This document shows positions 23,748-33,301 of a stretch of DNA of 64,000 bases, one piece after another. Source of the stretch: Achromobacter piechaudii NBRC 102461. Lineage in GTDB: Bacteria; Pseudomonadota; Gammaproteobacteria; Burkholderiales; Burkholderiaceae_B. The stretch lies in assembly GCF_001571245.1 (NCBI RefSeq), contig NZ_BCTK01000005.1, positions 1,143,452-1,207,451 of the forward strand, written 5' to 3'. Both the position numbers and the translations under genes were made by a program. The notes under the pieces were generated by a model. The model saw only the letters and a program-made list of their open reading frames with translations. It did no database searches and had not been told where the DNA came from. Position 1 is the first letter of the stretch; each line of letters starts with the position of its first letter.

Positions 23748-24664
23748 TCCGGTTTTCGCCCCGCGACTGGTTGCCGTCGGGCCGGGCGCTGGCGGTGGTG
23801 CCGCCGTTTGCCTGGCTGGTGGTGTTCCTGCTGCTGCCCTTCCTGCTGGTATTGAAGATCAGCTTCGCCGAAGTCAAATTCGGCATTCCGCCGTACACGT
23901 CGCTGGCCGAATTCCAGGACGAGGCGGTGCAGTTCAGCCTGCACCTGCGCGGCTACATCCTGCTGTTCACCGACAGCCTGTATTTCAAGACCTACCTCAG
24001 CTCGGTGAAGATCGCCGGCATTACCACGTTGATCTGCGTGCTGATCGGCTATCCCATTGCGTACTACATCGCGCGGTCCTCGCCGCGCGTGCGCAACCTG
24101 TTGCTGCTGGGCGTGATCCTGCCGTTCTGGACGTCGCTGCTGCTGCGCGTGTATGCCTGGGTCGGCATCTTGCGCAACGACGGGCTGCTGAACAATCTGC
24201 TGCAAAGCCTGGGCATCATTTCCAGCCCGCTTGAAATCTATCGCACCGACGTGGCCGTATATATCGGCATGGTCTACGCGTACCTGCCGTTCTTCATCCT
24301 GCCGCTGTACGCGACGCTGGTGAAGATGGACCTGCGCCTGCTCGAAGCCGCCTACGATCTGGGCGCCAAGCCCTGGCAGGCGTTCTGGCAGATCACCGTG
24401 CCGCTGTCGCGCCAGGGCGTGATCGCCGGCGCGATGCTGGTGTTCATTCCGGCGGTGGGCGAATACGTCATTCCCGAAATGCTGGGCGGCGCGAACACGC
24501 TGATGATGGGTCGCGTCATGTGGAACGAGTTCTTCAATAACGCCGACTGGCCCATGGCCTCGGCGGTGACCTGCGTGATGGTCCTGTTGCTGCTCGTGCC
24601 GCTGGTGGTGTTCCAGTACAACCAGGTCAAGCAGCAGGAACAAGGTAACGGAGGCCGCAAATGA
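23744..24664 (+). CDS. potH: Polyamine ABC importer permease 1
   Basis: 306 residues with about six membrane helices. The N-terminal segment (LVVFLLLPFLLVLKISFAE), the WTSLLLRVYAWVGILRNDGLLNN loop and the EAA-type motif (LEAAYDLGAKPWQAFWQITVPLS) are typical of PotH. It overlaps potG (ATGA) and potI (ATGA), so the three are translationally coupled. Confidence 0.95.
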   Translation: MIRFSPRDWLPSGRALAVVPPFAWLVVFLLLPFLLVLKISFAEVKFGIPPYTSLAEFQDEAVQFSLHLRGYILLFTDSLYFKTYLSSVKIAGITTLICVLIGYPIAYYIARSSPRVRNLLLLGVILPFWTSLLLRVYAWVGILRNDGLLNNLLQSLGIISSPLEIYRTDVAVYIGMVYAYLPFFILPLYATLVKMDLRLLEAAYDLGAKPWQAFWQITVPLSRQGVIAGAMLVFIPAVGEYVIPEMLGGANTLMMGRVMWNEFFNNADWPMASAVTCVMVLLLLVPLVVFQYNQVKQQEQGNGGRK

Positions 24665-25470
24665 AGGGCCCCAATAAAACGTTGCGCGCCGTGGTGCTGG
24701 GGCTGGGCTATTTTTTCCTGTACGTGCCCATCCTCAGCCTGATGGTGTTTTCGTTCAACGAGTCCCCCACGGTCACGTCGTGGGCGGGGTTCTCGTTCCG
24801 CTGGTATCACGCGCTGGCCAATGACGATGCGCTGCTGCGCGCCGCCTGGCTGTCGTTCCGCATCGCCGCGCTGACGGCCACGGCTGCCGTCATCATCGGC
24901 ACGTGGGCGGGCTACGTGCTGGGGCGCATGGGACGTTTTCGCGGATTTTCACTGTACGTCGGCATGTTGAGCGCGCCGCTGGTCATTCCCGAAGTGGTGC
25001 TGGGCATTTCGTTGTTGCTGATGTTCGTCGAGCTGCGTGGCAGCCTGGGCTGGCCGTCGGAAAACGGCGTGTTCACGATCTGGGTCGGGCACGTGACGCT
25101 GTGCATGGCGTTCGTGGCGGTCGTCATCCAGACCCGCATCCGCGACCTGGACCGTTCGCTGGAAGAGGCCGCGCTGGATTTGGGCGCGACGCCCATCACC
25201 GTGTTCTTCAAGATCACGCTGCCGCTGATCGCGCCGGCGCTGGCATCGGCCTGGTTGCTGTCCTTCACGCTGTCGCTGGACGACGTCGTGCTGGCCTCGT
25301 TCCTGTCCGGCCCCAGCTCCAGCACCTTACCGATGGAAGTGTTCTCGCGCGTGCGGCTCGGGCTCAAGCCCGAGATCAACGCGCTTGCCACCTTGTTCAT
25401 CCTGGCCGTGGGCACCTGCGTGATCCTGGCCAACCGCCTGCAATGGCGCAAGGAGTCTGAATCCAAATGA
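24661..25470 (+). CDS. potI: Polyamine ABC importer permease 2
   Basis: 269 residues with about six membrane helices. VLGLGYFFLYVPILSLMVFSFNES at the start and the EAA motif LEEAALDLGATPITVFFKITLPLI, followed by SFTLSLDDVVLASFLSGP, identify PotI/PotC. GGAGG lies before the ATG at the end of potH. Its stop overlaps the next gene by four bases. Confidence 0.95.
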   Translation: MKGPNKTLRAVVLGLGYFFLYVPILSLMVFSFNESPTVTSWAGFSFRWYHALANDDALLRAAWLSFRIAALTATAAVIIGTWAGYVLGRMGRFRGFSLYVGMLSAPLVIPEVVLGISLLLMFVELRGSLGWPSENGVFTIWVGHVTLCMAFVAVVIQTRIRDLDRSLEEAALDLGATPITVFFKITLPLIAPALASAWLLSFTLSLDDVVLASFLSGPSSSTLPMEVFSRVRLGLKPEINALATLFILAVGTCVILANRLQWRKESESK

Positions 25471-25823
25471 AGCAAACCACCCTGTATGGCCTGACCAAGT
25501 GCAGCACCTGCGTCAAGGCGCGCGACTGGCTGTCTGAACATGGCGTCGATCACGCGTTCGTGGATTACCGGGATCAGCCCGTTGATGCGGCTACGCTGAA
25601 ATCCTGGTCCGACAAGGTCGGCGGCTGGGAAAAGCTGGTCAATCGTTCGTCGATGACGTGGCGCAACCTGCCAGAAGACCGCAAGTCGGTCCATACCGAC
25701 AAGCAGTGGAGCGACCTGATCGCCGAATATCCAGCGTTGGTGCGCCGCCCCGTCACCGTGACGCCCGACGGCGAAGTCACCGTGGGCTTCAGCGAAAAGC
25801 GCTACGGCGAGCGCTTCGCCTGA
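25467..25823 (+). CDS. ArsC/Spx-family thioredoxin-fold protein (YffB-like)
   Basis: 118 residues. The thioredoxin-like start TTLYGLTKCSTCVKARDWL has a CxxC (C12, C15), and LVNRSSMTWRNLPE plus LVRRPV with the conserved Arg follow, as in ArsC/Spx proteins. YffB members are not arsenate reductases in most tested cases; a glutathione-linked redox role is inferred. It is translationally coupled to potI (ATGA), which makes it the fifth gene of the polyamine operon. Confidence 0.88.
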   Translation: MKQTTLYGLTKCSTCVKARDWLSEHGVDHAFVDYRDQPVDAATLKSWSDKVGGWEKLVNRSSMTWRNLPEDRKSVHTDKQWSDLIAEYPALVRRPVTVTPDGEVTVGFSEKRYGERFA

Positions 25824-25839
25824 GAGCGGGCGGGCAGCG

Positions 25840-26607
25840 ATGACGGCTTACCCGGGCCAGGCATCGCGCGGCGCCGGCCAGGCGTTGCCCGATGCGTTTT
25901 TCAATCGCGATGCCTGCACGCTGGCGCGCGATCTGCTGGGCAAGGTCATCCGCCATCGCGTGAGCGGGCTGTGGCTGTCGGCGCGCATCATCGAAACCGA
26001 GGCCTACTACCTGGAAGAAAAGGGCAGCCACGCTTCGCTGGGCTACACCCATAAACGCCGCGCCTTGTTCATGGATGGCGGCGTCATCTATATGTATTAC
26101 GCGCGGGGCGGCGATTCGCTGAATTTCAGCGCAGCCGGCCCCGGCAATGCCGTGCTGATCAAATCCGGCTATCCGTGGATCGATGCGCTGTCCGGCCCCG
26201 AGGCGCTGGCCCGGATGCAGGCGCTGAACCCCGACGCGCAAGGTTTGCCGCGCCCCGCCGCGCGGCTGTGTGCCGGGCAGACCTTGCTGTGCCGGTCGCT
26301 CGGCCTGAAAGTGCCTGAGTGGGACGCGCGCCGTTTCGAGCCCGAGGCGCTGTACGTTCACGACGTGGGCGATTCGCCCGAGGCGCTGATCTGCACCACG
26401 CGCCTGGGGATCCCGCCGGGACGCGACGAACATCTGCATTACCGTTTCGTGGATCCGGCCTACGCCGCATTCTGCACGCGCAATCCGTTGCGGCGCGGCC
26501 AGCGTGCCGGCCATGATTACGTGTGGGTCGATCGGCAGGGCATCGTGCTGCCGGACGCCCCGGCAGGATTCGAAACGGGCGCTGGCCCCGCAGCGGTGCA
26601 AGGTTAG
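25840..26607 (+). CDS. DNA-3-methyladenine glycosylase (AAG/MPG family)
   Basis: 255 residues. FFNRDACTLARDLLGKVI starts the AAG fold; RIIETEAYYLEEKGSHA contains the catalytic Glu and the following DNA-contacting segment; ALFMDGGVIYMYYARGG and the NxRxG-like end complete it. It excises alkylated purines in base-excision repair. The N and C termini are a little longer than the shortest family members. It lies 16 bases after the ArsC-like gene and may be on the same transcript. aidB, another alkylation-linked gene, is about 4 kb away. Confidence 0.9.
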   Translation: MTAYPGQASRGAGQALPDAFFNRDACTLARDLLGKVIRHRVSGLWLSARIIETEAYYLEEKGSHASLGYTHKRRALFMDGGVIYMYYARGGDSLNFSAAGPGNAVLIKSGYPWIDALSGPEALARMQALNPDAQGLPRPAARLCAGQTLLCRSLGLKVPEWDARRFEPEALYVHDVGDSPEALICTTRLGIPPGRDEHLHYRFVDPAYAAFCTRNPLRRGQRAGHDYVWVDRQGIVLPDAPAGFETGAGPAAVQG

Positions 26608-26650
26608 GGCACGGCAGCAGGCTCGGACGCCGCCAAAGCCCCGCCGCGCG

Positions 26651-27361
26651 CTAGGCGCCCGAGGCCTTGCCAGCGGCCTGGATGCGGGCTTGCAGCGACT
26701 GGCGCATCAAGCGGTACTTGCGGTTGATGCGGCTGCGGTTAAGCCTTTTGCTCCACGCGTACAGCGGCACCAGGGGCATCACGCCAAACCCATCGATCAG
26801 GTACAAGCCCAGCTTGCCGTCCGCATTCATGCCGCAGGCGACGTTGCTGGCGGAAATATCGTTCAGGACCACGTGCGCGTCGGCCAGGTCGTTGAAGAAT
26901 TCGTCCAATTGCTCAAAAAAACGTGCGTCCACCTGACCCTGTCTGGCCAGATCGGCCACCGTCGGGGCCATATTGCCATCCGCGTCGACGATCTTCTCGA
27001 CCAGCAGGCCCAGGCCCAGCGACGTTTGCGCCACGCCCAGGATGCGCGCCATCGGCACCTGCCACACGCCGGAGGGGCGCGTGGTGGTGGTGACATACTC
27101 GGATATTTCGTTCAGATAGACGCGGTAGGCGCTTTCCCGCTGGTATTGCTTGTACCAGCGCTTGAAAGGGCGGGACTCCAGGTAGGCAGCGCGGGCCTGC
27201 ATGTCCATGACCTTGACGAGCAGGGCGGGAAAGTGCGGATGCTGGAAAATGTGGCGGTCGCCGCCCGTGACGAGCGGCGTTTCGGCATCCAGGTTCAGGG
27301 GGCCGAAGACCGACTGGAACGATGTGCTGGGCCGGCGAGAGAAAGGATCGGCGGAATTCAA
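26651..27361 (-). CDS. YrbL-type (PhoP-regulatory-network) kinase-like protein
   Basis: 236 residues with a degenerate protein-kinase fold: GGDRHIFQHPHFPALLVKVM for the N lobe, LLVEKIVDADG as hinge, then DAHVVLNDISASNVACG and YLIDGFG as catalytic- and metal-loop equivalents. The match is to the YrbL-PhoP_reg family, whose biochemical role is unknown. The gene is divergent from rmuC and convergent with the glycosylase gene. The start is the first Met in frame. Confidence 0.82.
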   Translation of the reverse strand: MNSADPFSRRPSTSFQSVFGPLNLDAETPLVTGGDRHIFQHPHFPALLVKVMDMQARAAYLESRPFKRWYKQYQRESAYRVYLNEISEYVTTTTRPSGVWQVPMARILGVAQTSLGLGLLVEKIVDADGNMAPTVADLARQGQVDARFFEQLDEFFNDLADAHVVLNDISASNVACGMNADGKLGLYLIDGFGVMPLVPLYAWSKRLNRSRINRKYRLMRQSLQARIQAAGKASGA

Positions 27362-27496
27362 ATTTGGTCGAACGTCTTGTTCAAGGTTGGGGCAGTTTAA
27401 TCCCGTTGCGACGGCACGGTCGGGCTGGCGTGCGTCAGCGCATTTCGTTTGGTTACAACGTGGTAATGAAGCGGCCTACAATTTGCGCCTTTGGAG

Positions 27497-28891
27497 ATGC
27501 CTGTTTTGAATGAAATTCTGCTTTGGGTGGCCGCGAGCGGCTCGGTGCTGGCTTGCGTGGTGGCCTTGCTGGCCTGGTTGCGGCCCTCGGCCGACCAGGC
27601 TCGGCTGGACGCGTTGTTGGAAGGCCTGGAAAGGACGGAACGCGCGTTGCGCGCCGACATCGCGGAAAGCCAGCGCGGCCTGCGCAGCGAATTTTCGGAA
27701 TCGACCCGCGCATTGCGCGTGGAACTTGCGCAGTCCCAAGGCGAACTGCGTTCGGGCCTGGCGCGCGACGCCCAGGCCGCGCGCGCGGAATCGGCCGAGT
27801 CGCTGGCGCGTTTCGCCGCAGGCTTCGGCGAGCAGTTGCAAGGCCTGATCCAGATCAACGAGCGCCGTCTGATGGAGGTGCGGGCCACGGTGGACCAGCG
27901 CCTGCAATCGTTGCAGACGGAAAACAGCGCCAAGCTGGACGAGATGCGCCGTACCGTGGACGAAAAGCTGCACGCCACGCTGGAACAGCGCCTGGGCGAA
28001 TCGTTCAAGCTGGTGTCGGATCGGCTGGAAGCCGTGCACAAGGGCCTGGGTGAAATGCAGGCGCTGGCTGCGGGCGTGGGCGATCTGAAGCGCGTGCTGA
28101 CGAACGTGAAGTCGCGCGGGACCTGGGGCGAAGTGCAGTTGGCTCGCCTGATTGAAGACAACATGACCCCGGACCAGTACGCCAGCAACGTCAAGCCGGT
28201 CCCGGGTAGCGATGCGGCGGTTGAATTCGCCATCCGCCTGCCGGGTCGCGGCGACGGCGGTGCGCCTGTCTGGTTGCCGATTGACGCCAAGTTTCCCAAG
28301 GAAGAGTACGAGCGCCTGATGGACGCGCAAGACGCCGCCGACGCCGAAGGCGTAAAGGCGGCGGGTGCGGCGTTGGGCCGCGCGGTGGAAGTGCAGGCGC
28401 GGCTGATCGCCACCAAATACGTGTCGCCGCCGTACACGACCGACTTCGCCATCATGTTCCTGCCCACCGAAAGCCTGTACGCCGAAGTGCTGCGTCGCCC
28501 CGGGCTGCTGGACAAGCTGCACGACCTGCGCATCAATGTGGCGGGTCCGAGCAATCTTGCGGCGCTTTTGAACAGCTTGCAGATGGGATTTCGCACCTTG
28601 GCGATCGAGCAGCGGTCGTCCGAGGTATGGCAGGTGCTGCGCGCGGTCAAAACCGAGTTCGGCAAGTTCGGCGATGCGCTGGCGAGCGTCAAGAAGACGC
28701 TGGATACCGCCAGCAACAAAATCGGCCAGACCGAAGTGCGCACGCGCGCCATGTTGAAAAACCTGAAGAACGTCGAGGCGCTGCCGGAGGCGGAGGCCTT
28801 GCGGCTGTTGGGAGAGGGTGAGGCGGATGTGGCCGGCAACGAGGCCGATGACAGCGCGGACGACAGCGCGGACAGCAACTCCCGGCCATAA
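27497..28891 (+). CDS. rmuC: DNA recombination protein RmuC
   Basis: 464 residues from ATG 27497. An N-terminal membrane helix (LLWVAASGSVLACVVALLAWL) is followed by a long coiled coil (about 40-190, repeated LRxEL and ESxR patterns). The nuclease-like RmuC domain follows: SRGTWGEVQLARLIEDNMTPDQY, LPIDAKFPKEEYERL and the FLPTESLYAEVLRRPGL segment. It limits DNA inversions at repeats. The start is ambiguous: GGAG at 27493-27496 abuts ATG 27497 but is ideally placed for TTG 27506. A TACAAT -10 at 27477-27482 suggests a short leader. Confidence 0.93.
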   Translation: MPVLNEILLWVAASGSVLACVVALLAWLRPSADQARLDALLEGLERTERALRADIAESQRGLRSEFSESTRALRVELAQSQGELRSGLARDAQAARAESAESLARFAAGFGEQLQGLIQINERRLMEVRATVDQRLQSLQTENSAKLDEMRRTVDEKLHATLEQRLGESFKLVSDRLEAVHKGLGEMQALAAGVGDLKRVLTNVKSRGTWGEVQLARLIEDNMTPDQYASNVKPVPGSDAAVEFAIRLPGRGDGGAPVWLPIDAKFPKEEYERLMDAQDAADAEGVKAAGAALGRAVEVQARLIATKYVSPPYTTDFAIMFLPTESLYAEVLRRPGLLDKLHDLRINVAGPSNLAALLNSLQMGFRTLAIEQRSSEVWQVLRAVKTEFGKFGDALASVKKTLDTASNKIGQTEVRTRAMLKNLKNVEALPEAEALRLLGEGEADVAGNEADDSADDSADSNSRP

Positions 28892-29101
28892 CGCGGCTTG
28901 CGACCGGGGCTGCCGTAGCGCGGATGGCGGCGCGCTCGAACACCACGGGGCGCCAGTTTTCTCCGCGCTCGCGGGGCGGGTTCATCCGTCCCTGCGGTGA
29001 CACCGCGCCGAACGCGGGCCGCGCTGGCTTGTTGCTGGCGCAGACTGTCGATATCCTGGGGTGTGCGGCATTTCGCCGTCGAACCCTGGAGCATCGCAAG
29101 C

Positions 29102-30631
29102 ATGAGCACCGCTGACCGCCATGATTCCTCATCCCTCGACGCGACGGCGCTGGGCGCCGATATCGCCCAGGGGGTCACCACAGCGCTTGCTGCGATGCAG
29201 CAGGCGCTGGAACGGGTGGCGGCGCGCAATCCCACCATCAATGCGGCGTGCGGCGTCCAGGCAGAGGCCGGGCTGCGCCTGGCAAAAGCGCTGGACGAAG
29301 AGCTGGCAGCGCTGTCACCCGAACAGCGGCTAGCGCAACTGGAAAGCCGGCCTTTCCTGGGCGTGCCCACGCTGCTCAAGGACCTGGGCACGGCGGCGCT
29401 GGGTTTGCCCAGCGCCATGGGCTCGGTTCTGTATGGCCAGGTGCAATGGGACCTGGACGCCGAAATCGTCAAACGTTATCGCCGCGCCGGCCTGATCCCG
29501 TTCGGCCGCACCACCAGCGCCGAACTGGGCCTGAGCCCCACGACCGAATCGCCCGCCTACGGGCCACCCACCCAAAACCCCTGGAAGGCCGGCCATAGCG
29601 CGGGCGGCTCCAGCGGCGGCGCCGGCGCGGCGCTGGCCAGCGGCATGGTGCGCATCGCACACGGCAGCGACGGCGGCGGCTCGATCCGTATTCCCGCGTC
29701 CTGCTGCGGTGTGCTTGGCCTGAAACCCTCGCGCGGGCTGATGCCGCTGGGCCCGTTGAAGGGCGAAGGGTGGGGCGGTCTGGCCACCGAACACATGATG
29801 ACCATTTCGGTCCGCGACTGCGCCGCGTCGCTGGACATCAGCGCGGGGGCGGACGTGGGCGCGCCCTATGCCGCGCCGGCGCTGGCCGCCCCGTCCTACC
29901 GGGCGGTCGTGGCGCGCGTCGCGGCGGACCCCCACGGCGCAACGCGCCGGCGCATTGCCTTCATCAACACCACTTATGAAGGCGGCGTGATCCATCCGGA
30001 AGTGGCCGCCACCGTGGACGAAGCGGCTCGCTTTTTCGCATCGCTGGGCCACGAATTGACGCCGGCCCTGCCGCCCGTGGGGTCCGAAGAGGTGCTGTCG
30101 CCCATGCTGCCGCTGATCGCCAGCGCGGCGGCCAATGCCATCGACGGCTTCGTGGCCGAGCGCGGCCGCCGGCTGGCCGCCGACGAATTGCAACCGACCA
30201 CGCTGGGCGCGCGCGAATACGCCCGGGCCATCTCGGGGGCGCAGTACGTCGCGTGCGTGGACACCTGCCACGAGATCACCCGCCGCATCGGCCGTTTCCT
30301 GCATCGGGACGGCGCCCAGGGCCATGATCTTTTCCTCAGCCCCGTGCTGGCGCAGCCGCCCGCGCCGCTGGGTCGCTACGCCATGGACAACGCCGATTAC
30401 CTGGCCTACCGTCTTGGCAAGAAGGGCGTGATCGGGTATTCCCCGTTCGCACCGCTGGCCAACCTGACCGGCATGCCCGCCATCTCGATTCCTTTCGGCA
30501 TGTCGTCCGATGGCCTGCCCATCGGCATCCAGGTGATGGGTCCGCTGGGCAGCGAGGCGTTGCTTTTGGAGCTGGCGGCGCAGGTCGAAACCTTGCGGCC
30601 GTGGGCCCGGGTGGCGCCCATGGCCAGATAG
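29102..30631 (+). CDS. Amidase (amidase-signature family)
   Basis: 509 residues from ATG 29102, preceded by CTGGAG. The Ser-cisSer-Lys triad is complete: PTLLKDLG, GHSAGGSSGGAGAALASG and SDGGGSIRIPASCCG. No signal peptide is present, so it is cytoplasmic; the specific amide substrate is unknown, and GatA is unlikely because gatB and gatC are absent. The frame extends upstream but without a good start. aidB follows 21 bases later, so the two are probably co-transcribed. Confidence 0.92.
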   Translation: MSTADRHDSSSLDATALGADIAQGVTTALAAMQQALERVAARNPTINAACGVQAEAGLRLAKALDEELAALSPEQRLAQLESRPFLGVPTLLKDLGTAALGLPSAMGSVLYGQVQWDLDAEIVKRYRRAGLIPFGRTTSAELGLSPTTESPAYGPPTQNPWKAGHSAGGSSGGAGAALASGMVRIAHGSDGGGSIRIPASCCGVLGLKPSRGLMPLGPLKGEGWGGLATEHMMTISVRDCAASLDISAGADVGAPYAAPALAAPSYRAVVARVAADPHGATRRRIAFINTTYEGGVIHPEVAATVDEAARFFASLGHELTPALPPVGSEEVLSPMLPLIASAAANAIDGFVAERGRRLAADELQPTTLGAREYARAISGAQYVACVDTCHEITRRIGRFLHRDGAQGHDLFLSPVLAQPPAPLGRYAMDNADYLAYRLGKKGVIGYSPFAPLANLTGMPAISIPFGMSSDGLPIGIQVMGPLGSEALLLELAAQVETLRPWARVAPMAR

Positions 30632-30652
30632 ACCTCTTTCCTGGAGTCGCCC

Positions 30653-32338
30653 ATGTCTTCGTTCGCGTCGACCACGTCCGCCACTTTTGCTACGCACACC
30701 GTGCAGAACCAAGTGCCCGTGCTGGAAGACTATTCGCTGTACGACACCGACCCCGCCTTGCGCGAGGCGGTGCGGCGCGAAGGCGGGCAGGCCTGGGACG
30801 GGGACCTGGCGGCGCACGGCGCGTGGCTGGGCCGGGCGCAGACGCTGGCGGCGGGCCAGGAAGCCAACCGCTGTCCCCCTCGGCTGGTCGCGTATGACCG
30901 TGGCGGCCATCGCATCGATCACGTGGACTTTCATCCGGCCTGGAACCTGCTGATGGGCGGCATCCTGGCGCGCGGCCTGCATAGCCGCGCGTGGGCGCAA
31001 CCGGTGCCCGGCGCCCAGGTGGCGCGCGCGGCCGCGTACCTGATGCAAGGGCAGGTCGAAGCCGGCACGCTGTGCCCCACCACGATGACGTTCGCGGCCG
31101 TGCCGCTGCTGCAACGCGAGCCCGCGGGCGCGGTGGACTTCGCCGGGCAATGGCTGCCGGCTTTGTATTCGCGCGAGTTCGACCCGGCCGACGCGCCGTT
31201 GACGGCCAAGCGCAGCGCCCTGATCGGCATGGGCCTGACCGAGAAGCAGGGCGGTTCCGACTTGCGCGCGGTAAGCACCCGCGCCGCGCCGCTGGGCGCA
31301 TCAGGCCGTGGCAACGCGTATCAGCTGGTAGGCCACAAATGGTTCTTCTCGGTGCCGCAGGCGGACGCGCACCTGGTGCTGGCGCAGACGGATGAAGGCC
31401 TGAGCTGCTTTTTCGTGCCGCGCTGGATTCCCGAGGGGCCGCGCAACGCCATCCGCGTGCGCCGCCTGAAAGACAAGCTGGGCAACCGCAGCAACGCCAG
31501 CGCCGAAGTGGAGTTCGAAAACGCCTGGGGCGTCATGGTGGGCGAGCCCGGACGCGGCCTGGCGGTGTTGCTGGAGATGGCGGCCACCACGCGGCTGGAT
31601 TGTGTGCTGGGCAGCGCGGCCTTGCTGCGCCAGGCGGTGGTGCAGTCGCTGCATCATGCCCAGCATCGGCAGGCGTTTGGCAAGCCGCTGATCGCGCAGC
31701 CGCTGATGCGCAACGTGCTGGCCGATCTGGCGCTGGAAAGCGAGGCGGCGATGGTGCTGGCATTGCGGCTGGCCCGCGCGGTCGATGAACGCGCCGATGC
31801 GTCATCCGGTGCGCTCGTGCGCGTGGGCACGCCCGCGGCCAAGCTATGGATTTGCAAACGCGCCATCAACGCCATCGCCGAATGCATGGAAGTGTGGGGC
31901 GGCAACGGTTATGTGGAAGAAGGCCCGATGCCGCGCCTGTATCGAGAGGCGCCGGTCAACTCCATTTGGGAAGGGTCGGGCAACGTCATGGCGCTGGATG
32001 TGCTGCGGGCCTTGCAGCGCGAACCCGACGCGATGCCCGCGCTGGACCGCGAATTTGCGCCGGCGATGCATAACGAGGCATACGCCCGCGCGCTGGCGGC
32101 ATGGCGGACGTTGCTGGCCGATGCCCCGCAGGCCGAATTCCAGGCGCGCCGCATTGCTTGCGGGCTGGCGCGGCTGTGGCAGGCCGCGCTGCTGATCCAG
32201 CATGCACCCTCGGCGGTTTCGCAGGCATTCGTTGCCAGCCGCCTGCGGGCCGATGGCGGCATTTTCGGCGAGCTGCCGGCGGACACCGACACCACGGCGA
32301 TCCTGGCCCGCGCCTGGCCGGCCGCCGCCGCATGCTAA
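30653..32338 (+). CDS. aidB: AidB, acyl-CoA-dehydrogenase-family alkylation-response protein
   Basis: 561 residues, close to the E. coli protein. AidB-specific segments are HTVQNQVPVLEDY at the start, DHVDFHPAWNLLM, GTLCPTTMTFAAVPLL, LIGMGLTEKQGGSD, GHKWFFSVPQADAHLVLAQT and LKDKLGNRSNAS, ending with YREAPVNSIWEGSGN. The flavoprotein binds double-stranded DNA and protects against alkylating agents in E. coli; the acyl-CoA-dehydrogenase activity there is weak. It lies in a tight run: amidase, aidB, rpiA. An AAG-type glycosylase gene nearby fits an alkylation-response neighbourhood, although no ada gene is in the window. Confidence 0.93.
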   Translation: MSSFASTTSATFATHTVQNQVPVLEDYSLYDTDPALREAVRREGGQAWDGDLAAHGAWLGRAQTLAAGQEANRCPPRLVAYDRGGHRIDHVDFHPAWNLLMGGILARGLHSRAWAQPVPGAQVARAAAYLMQGQVEAGTLCPTTMTFAAVPLLQREPAGAVDFAGQWLPALYSREFDPADAPLTAKRSALIGMGLTEKQGGSDLRAVSTRAAPLGASGRGNAYQLVGHKWFFSVPQADAHLVLAQTDEGLSCFFVPRWIPEGPRNAIRVRRLKDKLGNRSNASAEVEFENAWGVMVGEPGRGLAVLLEMAATTRLDCVLGSAALLRQAVVQSLHHAQHRQAFGKPLIAQPLMRNVLADLALESEAAMVLALRLARAVDERADASSGALVRVGTPAAKLWICKRAINAIAECMEVWGGNGYVEEGPMPRLYREAPVNSIWEGSGNVMALDVLRALQREPDAMPALDREFAPAMHNEAYARALAAWRTLLADAPQAEFQARRIACGLARLWQAALLIQHAPSAVSQAFVASRLRADGGIFGELPADTDTTAILARAWPAAAAC

Positions 32339-32377
32339 ATTTCCCCGCTTGAACAACCTTTCCGCATCATTTCCGCC

Positions 32378-33061
32378 ATGCTCTCCCAGCAAGAACTCAA
32401 GCAACAAGCCGCCGACGCCGCCCTGCAATTCGTTGAAGAGGTCGCCGGCCCGGACGTCATCATCGGCGTGGGCACCGGCTCGACCGCCGATCTGTTCATC
32501 GACGGCCTGGCGCGTTTCAAGGGTCGCATCGGCGGCACCGTCGCCAGCTCGGAGCGCAGCGCCGCACGTCTGGCCCGCCACGGCCTGAAGGTGCTGGACC
32601 TGAACGACGTGGCGACGATGCCCATCTACGTCGATGGCGCGGACGAAATCGACGCGGATCTGTCCATGATCAAGGGCGGCGGCGGCGCGCTGACGCGCGA
32701 GAAGATCGTTGCTTCGGTGGCCGAACGCTTCATCTGCATCGCCGATGAATCCAAGCTGGTCCAGACGCTGGGCAAGTTTCCGCTGCCGCTCGAAGTGATT
32801 CCGATGGCGCGCGAGTCCGTGGCGCGCGCGCTGGCGGCCATGGGCGGCCAGCCGCGCCTGCGCGAAGGTTTCGTCACCGATAACGGCAATATCATCCTCG
32901 ACGTGTCCGGCCTGGCAATTTCCGATGCGCGCGCGTTCGAGGCGCGGGTCAACAATCTGCCCGGCGTGGTCACCTGCGGCCTGTTCGCGCTGGCCGGCGC
33001 CGATGTGGCGTTGCTGGCCACGCAATCGGGTATCCGTCGCCTGGATCGCGCGGCGGCGTAA
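32378..33061 (+). CDS. rpiA: Ribose-5-phosphate isomerase A
   Basis: 227 residues. Interconverts ribose 5-phosphate and ribulose 5-phosphate in the pentose phosphate pathway. The motifs are [14 protein letters not shown] (phosphate loop), [17 protein letters not shown] and [14 protein letters not shown] with the catalytic Glu and Lys. It follows aidB by 39 bases. No strong ribosome site is visible. A GC-rich hairpin lies about 100 bases after the stop. Confidence 0.97.
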   Translation: MLSQQELKQQAADAALQFVEEVAGPDVIIGVGTGSTADLFIDGLARFKGRIGGTVASSERSAARLARHGLKVLDLNDVATMPIYVDGADEIDADLSMIKGGGGALTREKIVASVAERFICIADESKLVQTLGKFPLPLEVIPMARESVARALAAMGGQPRLREGFVTDNGNIILDVSGLAISDARAFEARVNNLPGVVTCGLFALAGADVALLATQSGIRRLDRAAA

Positions 33062-33164
33062 ATCAGGGGCGGTCTTTACTCGGGGTGGCGTCTGTACCTC
33101 GGCCGATAGCCGGGCCGGATACCCCCCAGGTTGCTCTTGCTTCACCTGCGTACCGCGCCTGCCG

Positions 33165-33186
33165 CCCCGCCTTGCGGGCGGCGGGG
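33165..33186 (+). terminator. Possible terminator after rpiA
   Basis: CCCCGCC (33165-33171) pairs with GGCGGGG (33180-33186) across an 8-base loop. No T run follows. It precedes the phoU promoter region. Confidence 0.4.
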
Positions 33187-33201
33187 CCTCGATTCATAAT
33201 C

Positions 33202-33219
33202 CTGTCACACTTGGGTCAT
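33202..33219 (+). promoter_or_regulatory. Pho-box-like direct repeat upstream of phoU
   Basis: CTGTCAC (33202-33208) and GGGTCAT (33213-33219) are separated by 4 bases (ACTT), the geometry of a PhoB box (CTGTCAT, 4 bases, CTGTCAT). Agreement with the 7-base consensus is 6 and 5 positions. It lies 83 bases before the phoU start codon. PhoB control of phoU is expected biologically, but the site is a prediction. Confidence 0.45.
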
Positions 33220-33301
33220 AACCTTGCCGGTTGTGCAGGCCCATCTCGTAACTCTCTTATTTCGGGGCAATGCAATGAGATCAACTACGCAGGGAGCCCG
33301 G

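Noticed and set aside
29102..30631. GatA (glutamyl-tRNA amidotransferase A) as identity of the amidase
   Set aside because: No gatB or gatC nearby, and the length and C-terminal region fit general amidases better.
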